Below, piece by piece: positions 21,577-30,454 of a stretch of DNA of 64,000 nt. Within the stretch, counting starts at the first letter, position 1; every line of letters begins with the position of its first letter. The notes under the pieces were generated by a model that was given only the letters and a program-made list of their open reading frames with translations, was not told the DNA's origin and ran no database searches. The position numbers were made by a program, and so were the translations under genes. The stretch comes from Pyronema omphalodes (Eukaryota > Ascomycota > Pezizomycetes > Pezizales > Pyronemataceae): positions 224,179 to 288,178 of the forward strand of contig JAJJXM010000072.1 of assembly GCA_024516155.1 (NCBI GenBank), written 5' to 3'.

Positions 21577-22695
21577 ATGGACCAAAACAACAAGGTCGTC
21601 GTGGCCCTGTACCTCAACGAAGCCGAAAGGTTAGAGGTCGAACAGGACCCTACGAAGATCAAATTGGTCCGTAACGCCGTAAAAGAATACGAACGAGACT
21701 GTCAACTTAGGGACGACCTCCGAGCCGAACTCACAGAAGCTCGAAAGGACAACTCCCTCTACACTCAACGAATTACCGATTTGGAAAGGGATCTCGAAAG
21801 CGCCAACGCCTCCGTTCGACTCCTACAAGCCCTTACGAAGAACGGTCCCCTTCCGAATACCCGTCCCATCGAATTACCTCACCCACCTGAGTTCTCTGGT
21901 GAACGCAAGGAACTCTTGAACTTCATCTCGAAGGTCAGATCCAAGCTCGCCGGAGACTCCTCCCGTTTTACCGACGATCAACATAAGCTACGTTATACTT
22001 ATGGATATCTCAAAGGCGACGCTCAGAATCAAATTCAACCCTACGTCCTTACAGATAAGATTAAGCTTAAGGACGTTGAGGCTCTCATTACAATTCTGGA
22101 AGCTGCCTTCGGAGATCCTGATCAAGTTGGTACTGCATCTGCGGAATTGGATAAACTTCAACAGGGCAACCGTGAGTTTAGCCAATACTACGCAGAATTC
22201 CAACGATTAATGGCTATCTTGAATTACGACGAAAACGCAAAGAAGGCTGCTCTGAAGCGTGGACTCTCTCGAGACCTTCAGACCAGTCTTGTTTACCAAG
22301 CCGAAGAACCTCAGAACTTCACCAAATTTGTGGATCTTTTTATGAAGCTAGATTACAGAATTCGAGCTCATTCAAACACCACAAAGCGGCACGTTTCTTC
22401 GGTCCCCAGTCGTTTCAGCTCCACGCCGTCTCGCCCGACGTCCCACCCAACGAATACCAATAGTGGTAATTACGGATCGGCCCCCATGGACCTATCAGCT
22501 TCCCAAAAGGCTCAGAACCAACGCCGTCGTGATGAACGAATGGCTAAGGGACTTTGTCTTTATTGTGGATCAGCCGATCATTTCAAGAACGAATGTTCTA
22601 CGTTGGCAGCAAACAACTCCCGCAAGATTCGCCTAGCCGCCGCCGAGGTTTTGGATATCCCAACAAACCCCGACGTCGACCAGGGAAAAGAGTAG
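21577..22695 (+). CDS. Ty3-B Gag (copy B+)
   Basis: Intact 372-residue Gag. The ATG follows the small ORF stop by nine bases. Domains: charged coiled-coil-like N-terminus, retrotransposon-gag capsid region (about residues 95-260), a Ser/Thr/Pro-rich segment, then one CCHC knuckle near residue 325. It ends with GGA AAA GAG TAG over the slippery site at 22683-22689. It is the structural protein of the intracellular particle. Confidence 0.94.
   Translation: MDQNNKVVVALYLNEAERLEVEQDPTKIKLVRNAVKEYERDCQLRDDLRAELTEARKDNSLYTQRITDLERDLESANASVRLLQALTKNGPLPNTRPIELPHPPEFSGERKELLNFISKVRSKLAGDSSRFTDDQHKLRYTYGYLKGDAQNQIQPYVLTDKIKLKDVEALITILEAAFGDPDQVGTASAELDKLQQGNREFSQYYAEFQRLMAILNYDENAKKAALKRGLSRDLQTSLVYQAEEPQNFTKFVDLFMKLDYRIRAHSNTTKRHVSSVPSRFSSTPSRPTSHPTNTNSGNYGSAPMDLSASQKAQNQRRRDERMAKGLCLYCGSADHFKNECSTLAANNSRKIRLAAAEVLDIPTNPDVDQGKE
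22683..22689 (+). promoter_or_regulatory. Putative -1 frameshift site GGGAAAA (copy B+)
   Basis: G GGA AAA in gag phase, one codon (GAG) before the TAG stop. Pol continues in the -1 frame as K-R-V-V-H-Q-Q without interruption for more than 1200 codons. Confidence 0.75.
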
Positions 22696-25600
22696 TCCAT
22701 CAACAGCCTGTTGGCTCTGTTGTTGGACCAGCCCCTGCCTCGTCTTTCGTTTCATCTCAGGAAATCGTTTATGTATCCGCTAGTTCTTTGTCAAGTAAAC
22801 AAGAAAACGAATTGGATGGGAATCATTTGGTCGTGCCATGTACACTAACTGAACACAATACCAAGATCGATACTCATGCTCTCGTAGACTGCGGATGCAC
22901 AGGAATTTCCTTCATGAACGAAGACTTCGCACGCCAACACAACTTCCCCCGTTATCAATTGAAAAACCCCAAAATGGTCGAAGTAATTGATGGACGACCT
23001 ATTTCATCAGGAGACATCACCGAATACGTTGAAGTCGAATGTACAATAGGAGACCATCATGAATTACTAACTGCCTACGTTACGCGGCTTGGTCATTATC
23101 CCCTCGTTTTAGGAATCCCATGGCTTCGCAAACACGATGTTACAATAAACTTCGCCGATAACGATATCAAATTCTCATCACCGAACTGCCTCCCCCACCG
23201 AACCACGTTAACACCCACCCCTGTTAAGGGTATTGCTCCGAAACAACAGAATAAGATCTGTGCCATTTCAGCTACGACGTTTCGACGAATTGTAAACAAT
23301 GCCAACAACCGTTACGGAAAAGTCGAACAATTCTCCTTATCTTTGAATGAAATCACCACAGCTCTTCAACCAGAGAAAGAGGAACCGGATCTTAAGACTA
23401 TTGTACCACCCGAATATCACCAGTACTTGGGAATCTTCGAAAAAGTCAACGCCGATAAGTTACCGCCCCATCGACCGTCGGATCACAAGATATCACTCGT
23501 CGAGGGTTTTCAGCCTCCCTTCGGTCCTCTTTACTCCCTATCACGTCCAGAGTTGGAGGAATTGAAACGTTGGTTAGATGAGAACCTTACCAAAGGTTTC
23601 ATCCGTGCTTCCTCGTCCCCAGCGGCCGCTCCCATTCTTTTCGTAAAGAAAGGCGATGGTTCATTACGTTTGGTGGTCGATTATCGTGGAATCAACGCCG
23701 GAACGATCAAGAATCGCTACCCTCTTCCCCTGATGCAGGATACCTTAATGAACCTTTCAAGAGCTAAGTGGTTCACTAAGCCCGACATTAGGGGGGCGTA
23801 TAACTTAATACGTATGGCAAATGGGGAAGAATGGAAAACCGCTTTTCGTACCCGGTACAGATTATTCGAATCATTGGTTATGCCCTTCGGACTTACCAAT
23901 GCCCCTGCTACGTTTCAGAACTTCATTAACGACGTATTGGCACCTTACCTTGATCGATTCTGTACTGCCTATTTGGATGACACCCGGATCTATTCGGATA
24001 ATCTCGAAGAACATAAACAACATGTTAAATTGATTCTCGAAGCATTCGAAAAAGCAGGGTTACATCTCAAACCAGAGAAATGCGAGTTCCACCAGAAGGA
24101 AGTAAAGTACTTAGGACTCATCATTAGTACAGAAGGTATAAAGATGGACCCTGAGAAGATTACTGCAGTTCGAGATTGGGAATCTCCCCGGAACCTCAAA
24201 GATGTTAGAGCGTTTTTGGGATTTGCAAACTTCTATCGACGTTTCGTTAAGAACTATTCAAAAATAGTCCAACCTCTCACGTTACTCACACGTAAAGGAG
24301 TTCCTTTCGTCTGGTCAGAATCCCAACAACAGGCCTTTCAGGAATTGAAATCAACATTTACATCCGCCTCCGTTTTGGCTCGTTTCGACCCAGACCGGGA
24401 TGTTATTGTCGAAACCGATGCTTCTGATTATGTCTCCGCCGGAGTTCTTTCTCAATATGATGATGAAGGAATCTTACATCCTATTGCTTACTTCTCGAAG
24501 AAACATTCCCCCGCCGAATGTAATTATGAGATATACGATAAAGAACTCATGGCTATCGTCCGGGCCTTCGAAGAATGGCGTCCCGAATTGCAATCTGTTA
24601 TTAACCCCATTGGAGTACTGTCAGATCATAAGAATCTGGAATATTTCACTTCGACAAAGCTCTTGAACCGCCGTCAAGCCTGTTGGTCCCAGTTCTTGTC
24701 TCAGTTTAATTTTAAGATTGTTTACCGCCCCGGTACCGCAGGCGGTAAACCAGACGCACTGACTCGTCGATCCGGAGATCTGCCTAAAGAGGGGGATGAA
24801 CGCTCCCTAGAGAACCACACAACGATCATTAAGCCAGAGAATATCCTTCACGCTGCGGCTGTTACCCCCAGTAATCAACAAACAATAACGAATTCGCAAC
24901 GAACCGTAATACCGGACCCACAACAAACAAACCCCACCTTATCCCAGCTCTTCACGGAAGCCTACGAGAAAGACCCATTCCCCATTAAGGTTATTGAAAT
25001 GCTAAACAATAACACTCGTTATTGTAAAGACATTACATTAGCTGAATGTACAGTAAACAATAACCGTTTATTCTACCGGGGATGTTTATGGGTCCCGAAT
25101 TACGAACCCCTACGATTACACCTAATGCAACAACACCACGACTCTCCTACGGCTGGACACCCAGGTAGATCTAAAACATTAGAATACCTCTCAAGAACCT
25201 ATACGTGGCCCCAGATGAGGACAGACGTGGAAAGATATATTCGAAATTGTCATACCTGCCAACGTTCGAAACCTACCAGACATGCCCCGTTTGGTATCCT
25301 ACGTCCACTACCTATTCCAGAAAGACCCTGGCAGGACATATCAATGGACTTCGTAACAGGATTACCGTGGTCCAATGGGTGTGATGCAATTTGGGTAGTT
25401 GTGGATAGATTAACCAAAGAACGACATTTGATTGCCTGTCGAACAGACATCGACGCAAAGGAATTATCGTCTTTGTTTATTACCCACATCTTTCGATTGC
25501 ATGGACTCCCTCTGACCATTATCTCTGATCGAGGACCCCAATTCGCTGCTTTGTTTTGGAAGAATCTCTGTCGACGTTTGGGAATCGAGCCTCGATTATC

Positions 25601-26411
25601 TACAGCATTCCATCCCCAAACGGACGGCCAAACAGAACGAATGAACGCCATTATGGAACAATACCTCCGAGCTCACGTCAACTATCTTCAAGACGATTGG
25701 GCTGACTGGTTACCATTAGCGGAATTCGCTGCGAATAACCAAGCATCCAAGACAACGGGAACTTCCCCGTTCTTTGCCAATAAAGGATTCGACCCCCGTT
25801 GTCAATTCGATTTACTTCCAGCAGCTACGAACGATGTAAACGATCGACGGGCCCTCACAACTTCGAAAACCCTCGCCGAAATCCATAATCATTTACGAGC
25901 TGAGATCAACAGAGCTAATCTACGTTATCAAGAGAATGCCGATAAACATCGACTCCCGTCACCGAATTATCAGCCCGGAGATCTGGTATGGATGAATGCC
26001 CGTAATTGGAAAACCCGTCGACCCTCCCGGAAACTAGACAACAAACGTTACGGACCCCTCAAGATTATCGCCAAAGTATCCCCCTATGCCTATCGATTAG
26101 AACTACCTCCGACAATGAAATGTCACAACGTTCAACATGTTTCCTTATTGGAACCCGCTGCGAATGACCCCTACCCCGGTCAACAATCAGACCCACCACC
26201 CCCGGTGGAAATCGACGGTGAAGACGAATACTTCATCGAAGCTATCCTCGACTCCCGAATTCACCGGAAGAAACTTCAGTATATGGTTAAATGGGTTGGA
26301 TACGATATGCCCGATTGGGAACCCGCCGAACTCCATTCCGACAGTAAAGCCGTTGACGACTTTCATAAAAAGTATGCCGATAAACCGGGACCCCTCCCCA
26401 ACTTATCTTAG
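22686..26411 (+). CDS. Ty3-B Pol, intact (protease, RT, RNase H, integrase, chromodomain)
   Basis: About 1240 codons after the frameshift, no stop. Protease active-site motif DCGCTG at about 22888-22905. RT from about 23520 with YLDD at 23969-23980. RNase H TDASDY at about 24415-24432. HHCC finger at about 25120-25265. Integrase D,D,E: MDF near 25342, SDRGPQF near 25525, QTDGQTER near 25617. Chromodomain about 26215-26380 (EDEYFIEAILDS, WVGYDMPDWEP). With intact Gag this copy could be active; its only obvious defect is the missing U3 at the 5' end. The RT box continues YLDDTRIY, unusual next to YLDDILIY in the other families, but keeps both aspartates. Confidence 0.95.
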   Translation, partial: KRVVHQQPVGSVVGPAPASSFVSSQEIVYVSASSLSSKQENELDGNHLVVPCTLTEHNTKIDTHALVDCGCTGISFMNEDFARQHNFPRYQLKNPKMVEVIDGRPISSGDITEYVEVECTIGDHHELLTAYVTRLGHYPLVLGIPWLRKHDVTINFADNDIKFSSPNCLPHRTTLTPTPVKGIAPKQQNKICAISATTFRRIVNNANNRYGKVEQFSLSLNEITTALQPEKEEPDLKTIVPPEYHQYLGIFEKVNADKLPPHRPSDHKISLVEGFQPPFGPLYSLSRPELEELKRWLDENLTKGFIRASSSPAAAPILFVKKGDGSLRLVVDYRGINAGTIKNRYPLPLMQDTLMNLSRAKWFTKPDIRGAYNLIRMANGEEWKTAFRTRYRLFESLVMPFGLTNAPATFQNFINDVLAPYLDRFCTAYLDDTRIYSDNLEEHKQHVKLILEAFEKAGLHLKPEKCEFHQKEVKYLGLIISTEGIKMDPEKITAVRDWESPRNLKDVRAFLGFANFYRRFVKNYSKIVQPLTLLTRKGVPFVWSESQQQAFQELKSTFTSASVLARFDPDRDVIVETDASDYVSAGVLSQYDDEGILHPIAYFSKKHSPAECNYEIYDKELMAIVRAFEEWRPELQSVINPIGVLSDHKNLEYFTSTKLLNRRQACWSQFLSQFNFKIVYRPGTAGGKPDALTRRSGDLPKEGDERSLENHTTIIKPENILHAAAVTPSNQQTITNSQRTVIPDPQQTNPTLSQLFTEAYEKDPFPIKVIEMLNNNTRYCKDITLAECTVNNNRLFYRGCLWVPNYEPLRLHLMQQHHDSPTAGHPGRSKTLEYLSRTYTWPQMRTDVERYIRNCHTCQRSKPTRHAPFGILRPLPIPERPWQDISMDFVTGLPWSNGCDAIWVVVDRLTKERHLIACRTDIDAKELSSLFITHIFRLHGLPLTIISDRGPQFAALFWKNLCRRLGIEPRLSTAFHPQTDGQTERMNAIMEQYLRAHVNYLQDDWADWLPLAEFAANNQASKTTGTSPFFANKGFDPRCQFDLLPAATNDVNDRRALTTSKTLAEIHNHLRAEINRANLRYQENADKHRLPSPNYQPGDLVWMNARNWKTRRPSRKLDNKRYGPLKIIAKVSPYAYRLELPPTMKCHNVQHVSLLEPAANDPYPGQQSDPPPPVEIDGEDEYFIEAILDSRIHRKKLQYMVKWVGYDMPDWEPAELHSDSKAVDDFHKKYADKPGPLPNLS

Positions 26412-26450
26412 AAGTTACTTCGCCGGAGCTCAGTCCAAGAAGGGGGATCC

Positions 26451-27590
26451 TGTCACGGCTCGAGAATTATTACCTTCCCCCTCCTCGTCATTCATTCACC
26501 TATTATCATTCGCTTCATTATCCAGCACTCGTTTGTTTATTTATTTCTATTATCCTTCGGTCTTCGATCATCACTCGTCACTCGCCTGGGTTAGGGTTGC
26601 GCTCAATTCCCAAATTGTCAAAAAGGTCACGTGACTTACCCCCAGGGTTAGGGGTCAGCTCGGATCCCTTTTCGGAAATTCCATACCTACGGTCTACCGA
26701 TCATCTTATCCGATTAGATAAGATCGGTCACGTGTTCTAATCAATAGTAGATCAGTATGCACGCGCACTGGTCTACTAATGTGCGCACACGTGACTAGGG
26801 CTAGGGCACGATCATCTTATCGATAAGATAAGATCTAGTCATGTGACCTTATCAGTATTGCACCATCTTTCCAATCGCAGCTGATCTGGTTTCACGTGAC
26901 TAGGGTTAGGGTTGCACCCGCACGCACACAAACTAGGGTTAGGTTTGTGACAGTACGCGCACAGCTAGGGTTAGGGTTACGGACACACGCGCACGATTAG
27001 GGTTACGGAAGCGCGCGCGTGACTACGCTTAGGGTTACGCTAGCGCGCACGCGAAGCACGCTACCGCGCACGCGAGTTACGCTATCGCGCACGCGAGATA
27101 CGCTAACGAGCGCGCGACGAGGCTGTGCACGCAAACACGCTAATTTGGTACGAACGCGTTAGCGCGTCTAGAACGCGCAACCGCGACCGCGCTGTTTATT
27201 TAGTTATTTTTCGGCAAGATTCTGCAAGTAGTGGCTCGGCGTGTAAGGAGGAAAAATTGTATATAAGAGGATTGTTTCTTTGTTTGTTTATTTTGTTTTT
27301 CTTTTCTCCTTACACAGTTATTTGTTTATTTACAAATTCAAATACTTTGTCGAAAATCTTTGTTTACGTTCTCGTTCTCGTCCCCGTCTTTGGATCTCTT
27401 TGTCCCTTGAAATCTTTGTTTATTTCCTTAACTTCTAAACACAGAAAGTCTTTAAGTTGATGCTAGACACAGCTTAAGAGTTTCTAACGTTGAAGTTATT
27501 ATATGGATATATCCATTGAACTCAAGAGTGAATAATTGAGAAGAGCCCTCAGGTTCTCCGTCAGCTATCTCTCCCTTGTTCGCCGTTACA
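26451..27590 (+). repeat. Ty3-B LTR, full length, 3' LTR of B+
   Basis: 1140 bp, preceded by the polypurine tract AAGAAGGGGGATCC (26437-26450). Six exact TTAGGG hexamers at 26591, 26648, 26906, 26971, 26997 and 27029, plus CTAGGG variants. CACGTG boxes near 26628, 26729, 26788 and 26894. TATATAAG at 27260-27267, and TTACACAG at 27310 as the predicted transcript start. Target duplication TTTTT follows at 27591-27595. Confidence 0.94.
27260..27321 (+). promoter_or_regulatory. Ty3-B core promoter: TATA box and predicted transcript start
   Basis: TATATAAGAGG at 27260-27270, a pyrimidine-rich stretch, then TTACACAGTTAT at 27310-27321. The last motif is complementary to the primer site just after the 5' LTR, which in self-priming elements marks the first bases of the RNA. 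The spacing of 50 nt suits a fungal Pol II start. Confidence 0.6.
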
Positions 27591-29009
27591 TTTTTCTTGT
27601 TTAAGTCGTTCCAAGATCTTCCGGACATGTGAGGTGTGATGGGGCTTTGTCTCAGAGAATACGAGGATATCATCCAAGTATGCCGTACAAAACTGGTCCA
27701 GATATGGTCGCAGTACATCATTGTTAAATGCCTGGAAATTGGCAGGCGCGTTGGTGAGCCCAAAGGGCATCACTTTTGACTCGAATAATCCGTACCCAGT
27801 GCGAAAAGCCGTTTTCCATTCCTCGCCTTCTGCCATTCTAATCAGGTTATAGACGCTGCGGACGTCTAGGGTTGTACAATATTGGGCTTTGGAAAGATTC
27901 ATCATCGTTTTCTGTATCAGTGGCAGCGGGTACCGATTCTTTTCGGTCCCTTCATTCAATCTTCGGTAATCCACGCATAGACGTAAGGATCCGTCTGATT
28001 TCTTCACATATAATATCGGCGAGGCGGCTGATGATTGGGAGCGTTGTATAAAACCTTTTTCCAAATTCTCATCTAGCCATGCTTTTAGCATCTGTGACTC
28101 GTTGCGTGATAACGAGTATAAGGGACCAAAGGGGGGAACGAATCCCTCTTTCAATGGGATCTTGTGGTTGTAGGGTCGGTGTGGGGGAAGTTCCTTCGCG
28201 TTGACTTCCTTGAACAGTTCGAGGTAGTCATGGTACTCTGCGGAGAGAATTTCCTTTAGTTCTTCATCCGTGAGGGCGGGCTTGTCTTCTAAGGCGATGG
28301 CGATTTCGTTCAGCGATAGCGAGAATACTGTCAGGTTTTCGTCTTGTACCATCTCTTTGAAATCGGAGATGGTCAGACTTGAGATCGCTATTGGAGGGTC
28401 GTTTGGCGGGTCGGGGACCGGTTTTTCCAGTTCCGGCATGGAGTTCGTGTCGGGCTCGTGGATGACGGGAGGGGCCCTCGAGTCCAGGACATTGCCACCG
28501 GTCGTGCTCACAGGTAACGGGGTGCAGTTCCTTAGGCAGTATTGTGAATTGAAGCTTACGGTGTTGGAGCTGAAACTTATTGTTACGTCGTGTTTCTTCT
28601 GCCAGGGGATGCCCAGCACCACTGGGTAGTGGCCTAACTTGGTGACGAACATGGGGAGGGTTTCCAAGTGACCATTGATGGTACACTCTACTTGGGCGAG
28701 GTGGGTGATTTTTCCTGATGATATAGGTCGGCTGTCAATGACTGCGACCGTTCGGGCTGTGGTTAGGGGGGTCAGAGGGAGTTTGTGATGGCGGGCGAAA
28801 TTGCGATCCACGAATACGAAGCCAGTGGCGCCGCAGTCAACGAGCGCTACTGTCTTCACGGAGCGGTTATTCGAGAACAAGGAGCAAGAGAGAACAAGAT
28901 GTTTCCATTCTAATTTGCCAGTAAAACTTGCGCCTGATAACAATAGTGTGTCTGCAATAATCTTCCTACCAGCGGCAGAGCCATCTTCCTGCGCCTGATT
29001 GAGTCTTTT
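27591..29009 (-). pseudogene. Ty3-A pol, 5' half of A3 (protease and RT)
   Basis: One open frame from about 29009 to the Ty3-B insertion at 27591. Protease with DCGATG near 28820-28850, and RT with YLDDILVF near 27660-27685. The insertion falls in the run of five A between the codons for QEK and LHLKPEKC, and the rest of RT resumes at 12986. GGGAAAA is kept (complement of 29006-29012), but the stop that should follow is changed. Confidence 0.9.
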
Positions 29010-30341
29010 CCCGAAACATCTTCTTCACTATTCAACAATTCAACACTCGCAACTTTGACATTAGTCTTGGCGGGGCACAAGGCTGCCATGTGGCGGAGGC
29101 CACCGCCGTAGAGGCAACGTCCTTCTGACCGGGGGGTAGCGCGTTCCTGTGCTGATAGTTTCTGACGGGGTTCCTGGGCAGGGGTTTGTTTGCTAGAGGA
29201 GGCGGTAGTTGATTGGGTAGCGGGGCGGGGCAGCTGGTGGCGGGGGTGGCGGCAGTGGTGGGTTTACCTTGGCCGCGGTTGGTGCGCAGCTTGCGGAGAT
29301 TCTCCAGGGCTCTCAACTGGGAGTCCAATTTTTGGCACTGTTCGACAAACTCGTGCATTGTAGTGGTGGGAGGGGCGCCAACGAACTTTTCATGCAACTC
29401 GAGGGATTGGCCGTTTCATGGAGCGTCCAGGGTATCGGCTTCATCCCAGCCCAATTCTGCGACCAGGCCGGAAAACTCTGCATAGTGATTTGAGAACTCG
29501 CGGTTGTTTTGTTGGAGATTCTGGAGTTTGCAACGAGCCGTTGCGCGCTCGTCCGGGTGTCCAAAGGTACGCTGCAAGATCCTAATGATGTCCTCGACGT
29601 CGGTTAGGGCCCAGCTGTTACCATTATCCTTGATATACGGAAGGATCTGGTCAAGGGCGCGTCCGCGGAGATGGCCCATGGCATAAGAGATTCGCTTGTG
29701 GGGGGTTGGGAAGCGTAATTCGTCGCTCACCAATTCAATACGAAGCAAGGAGACAAAACGGCGGAGGTCCTCCTTGTTGGACCCATCGAAGGTTGGTGGA
29801 TCCGAAATTTTATCTCCGGTGACGCGGATGCCAGGGGAGGCGAGTCACATATTGATGAGATCACGCTGGGAGGTGATCTCCTTTTCGTAGTATTGATTTT
29901 CGTTCGCATCTGCTTGTTCCTCGGGGGTTAAGAGGATTTCGGGGTCTTGGGGGGGGGGGGGGGGGTTGGGACTGGCGCAAGGAAAGCGGGGGCGGGAGCT
30001 GTGGCTGCGGCTGTGGTGGGGGGCGCGGCAGTTCATGGCGCTGTCTCTGGGCCGTTGGGGTAGACCTGAACGGACCCAGTCTGAATAACAACGGGGGGAA
30101 TGGGGGCAAGGGTGGGGGCTTGCGGAGCGCGGGAGGCGACAGGACTTGAAACTCAGGTGCTGGTGCGGGAGCCGGGGGTCTCTGTGAGGTCGTTTAATAT
30201 GTAGCCCGTGGGATCGTCTTGGGCGTCTAGGATTGATTGAGCGAGCTGCTTGGTGAACCTGTCCGGGTCGTGCCCGTCTGGAAACTGAGTCATGGAAGCA
30301 GCGTTGATGATTTGCTGCCAATGCCCTTCCTCCATGACTTT
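29010..30341 (-). pseudogene. Ty3-A gag of A3, multiply frameshifted
   Basis: Collinear with A4 gag but broken into several frames: 30341-30153 (EEGHWQQIINAA start), about 30150-29840, 29748-29416 and 29397-29032. A run of 17 G (29949-29965, poly-Pro region) probably caused one of the breaks. The first codons, the leader and the 5' LTR lie beyond Ty3-C at 47447-48255. Confidence 0.85.
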
Positions 30342-30454
30342 TGTGAACCTGGCTATTGAGGCTTTCAATAGAGAGGCTTATTCGATCAGTTTCGCTTTCG
30401 TTCGAAGGTATATAGCAATAGATATTTCCCAAGAAGCTAGGAAGTCAACTAATC
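30342..30454 (-). repeat. Ty3-C 3' LTR, distal piece
   Basis: Last 113 bases of the LTR in element orientation (ends GGTTCACA at 30342). The LTR continues at 32254 beyond LINE-a. It is almost identical to 39682-39794. Confidence 0.92.

Larger units (their letters stand above)
12987..27590. mobile_element. Ty3-B palindromic pair (B- and B+) inserted in A3
   Basis: Order: LTR bases 1 to 692 (plus, 12987-13678); LTR lacking its last about 22 bp (minus, 13679-14794); internal B- (14795-19911); full LTR (minus, 19912-21051); R-U5 part of an LTR (plus, 21052-21333); internal B+ (21334-26450); full LTR (plus, 26451-27590). The whole block is flanked by TTTTT on both sides inside the RT of A3. Both internal regions are exactly 5117 bp and nearly identical, giving inverted arms of about 6.5 kb around an 858-bp spacer. 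Confidence 0.92.
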
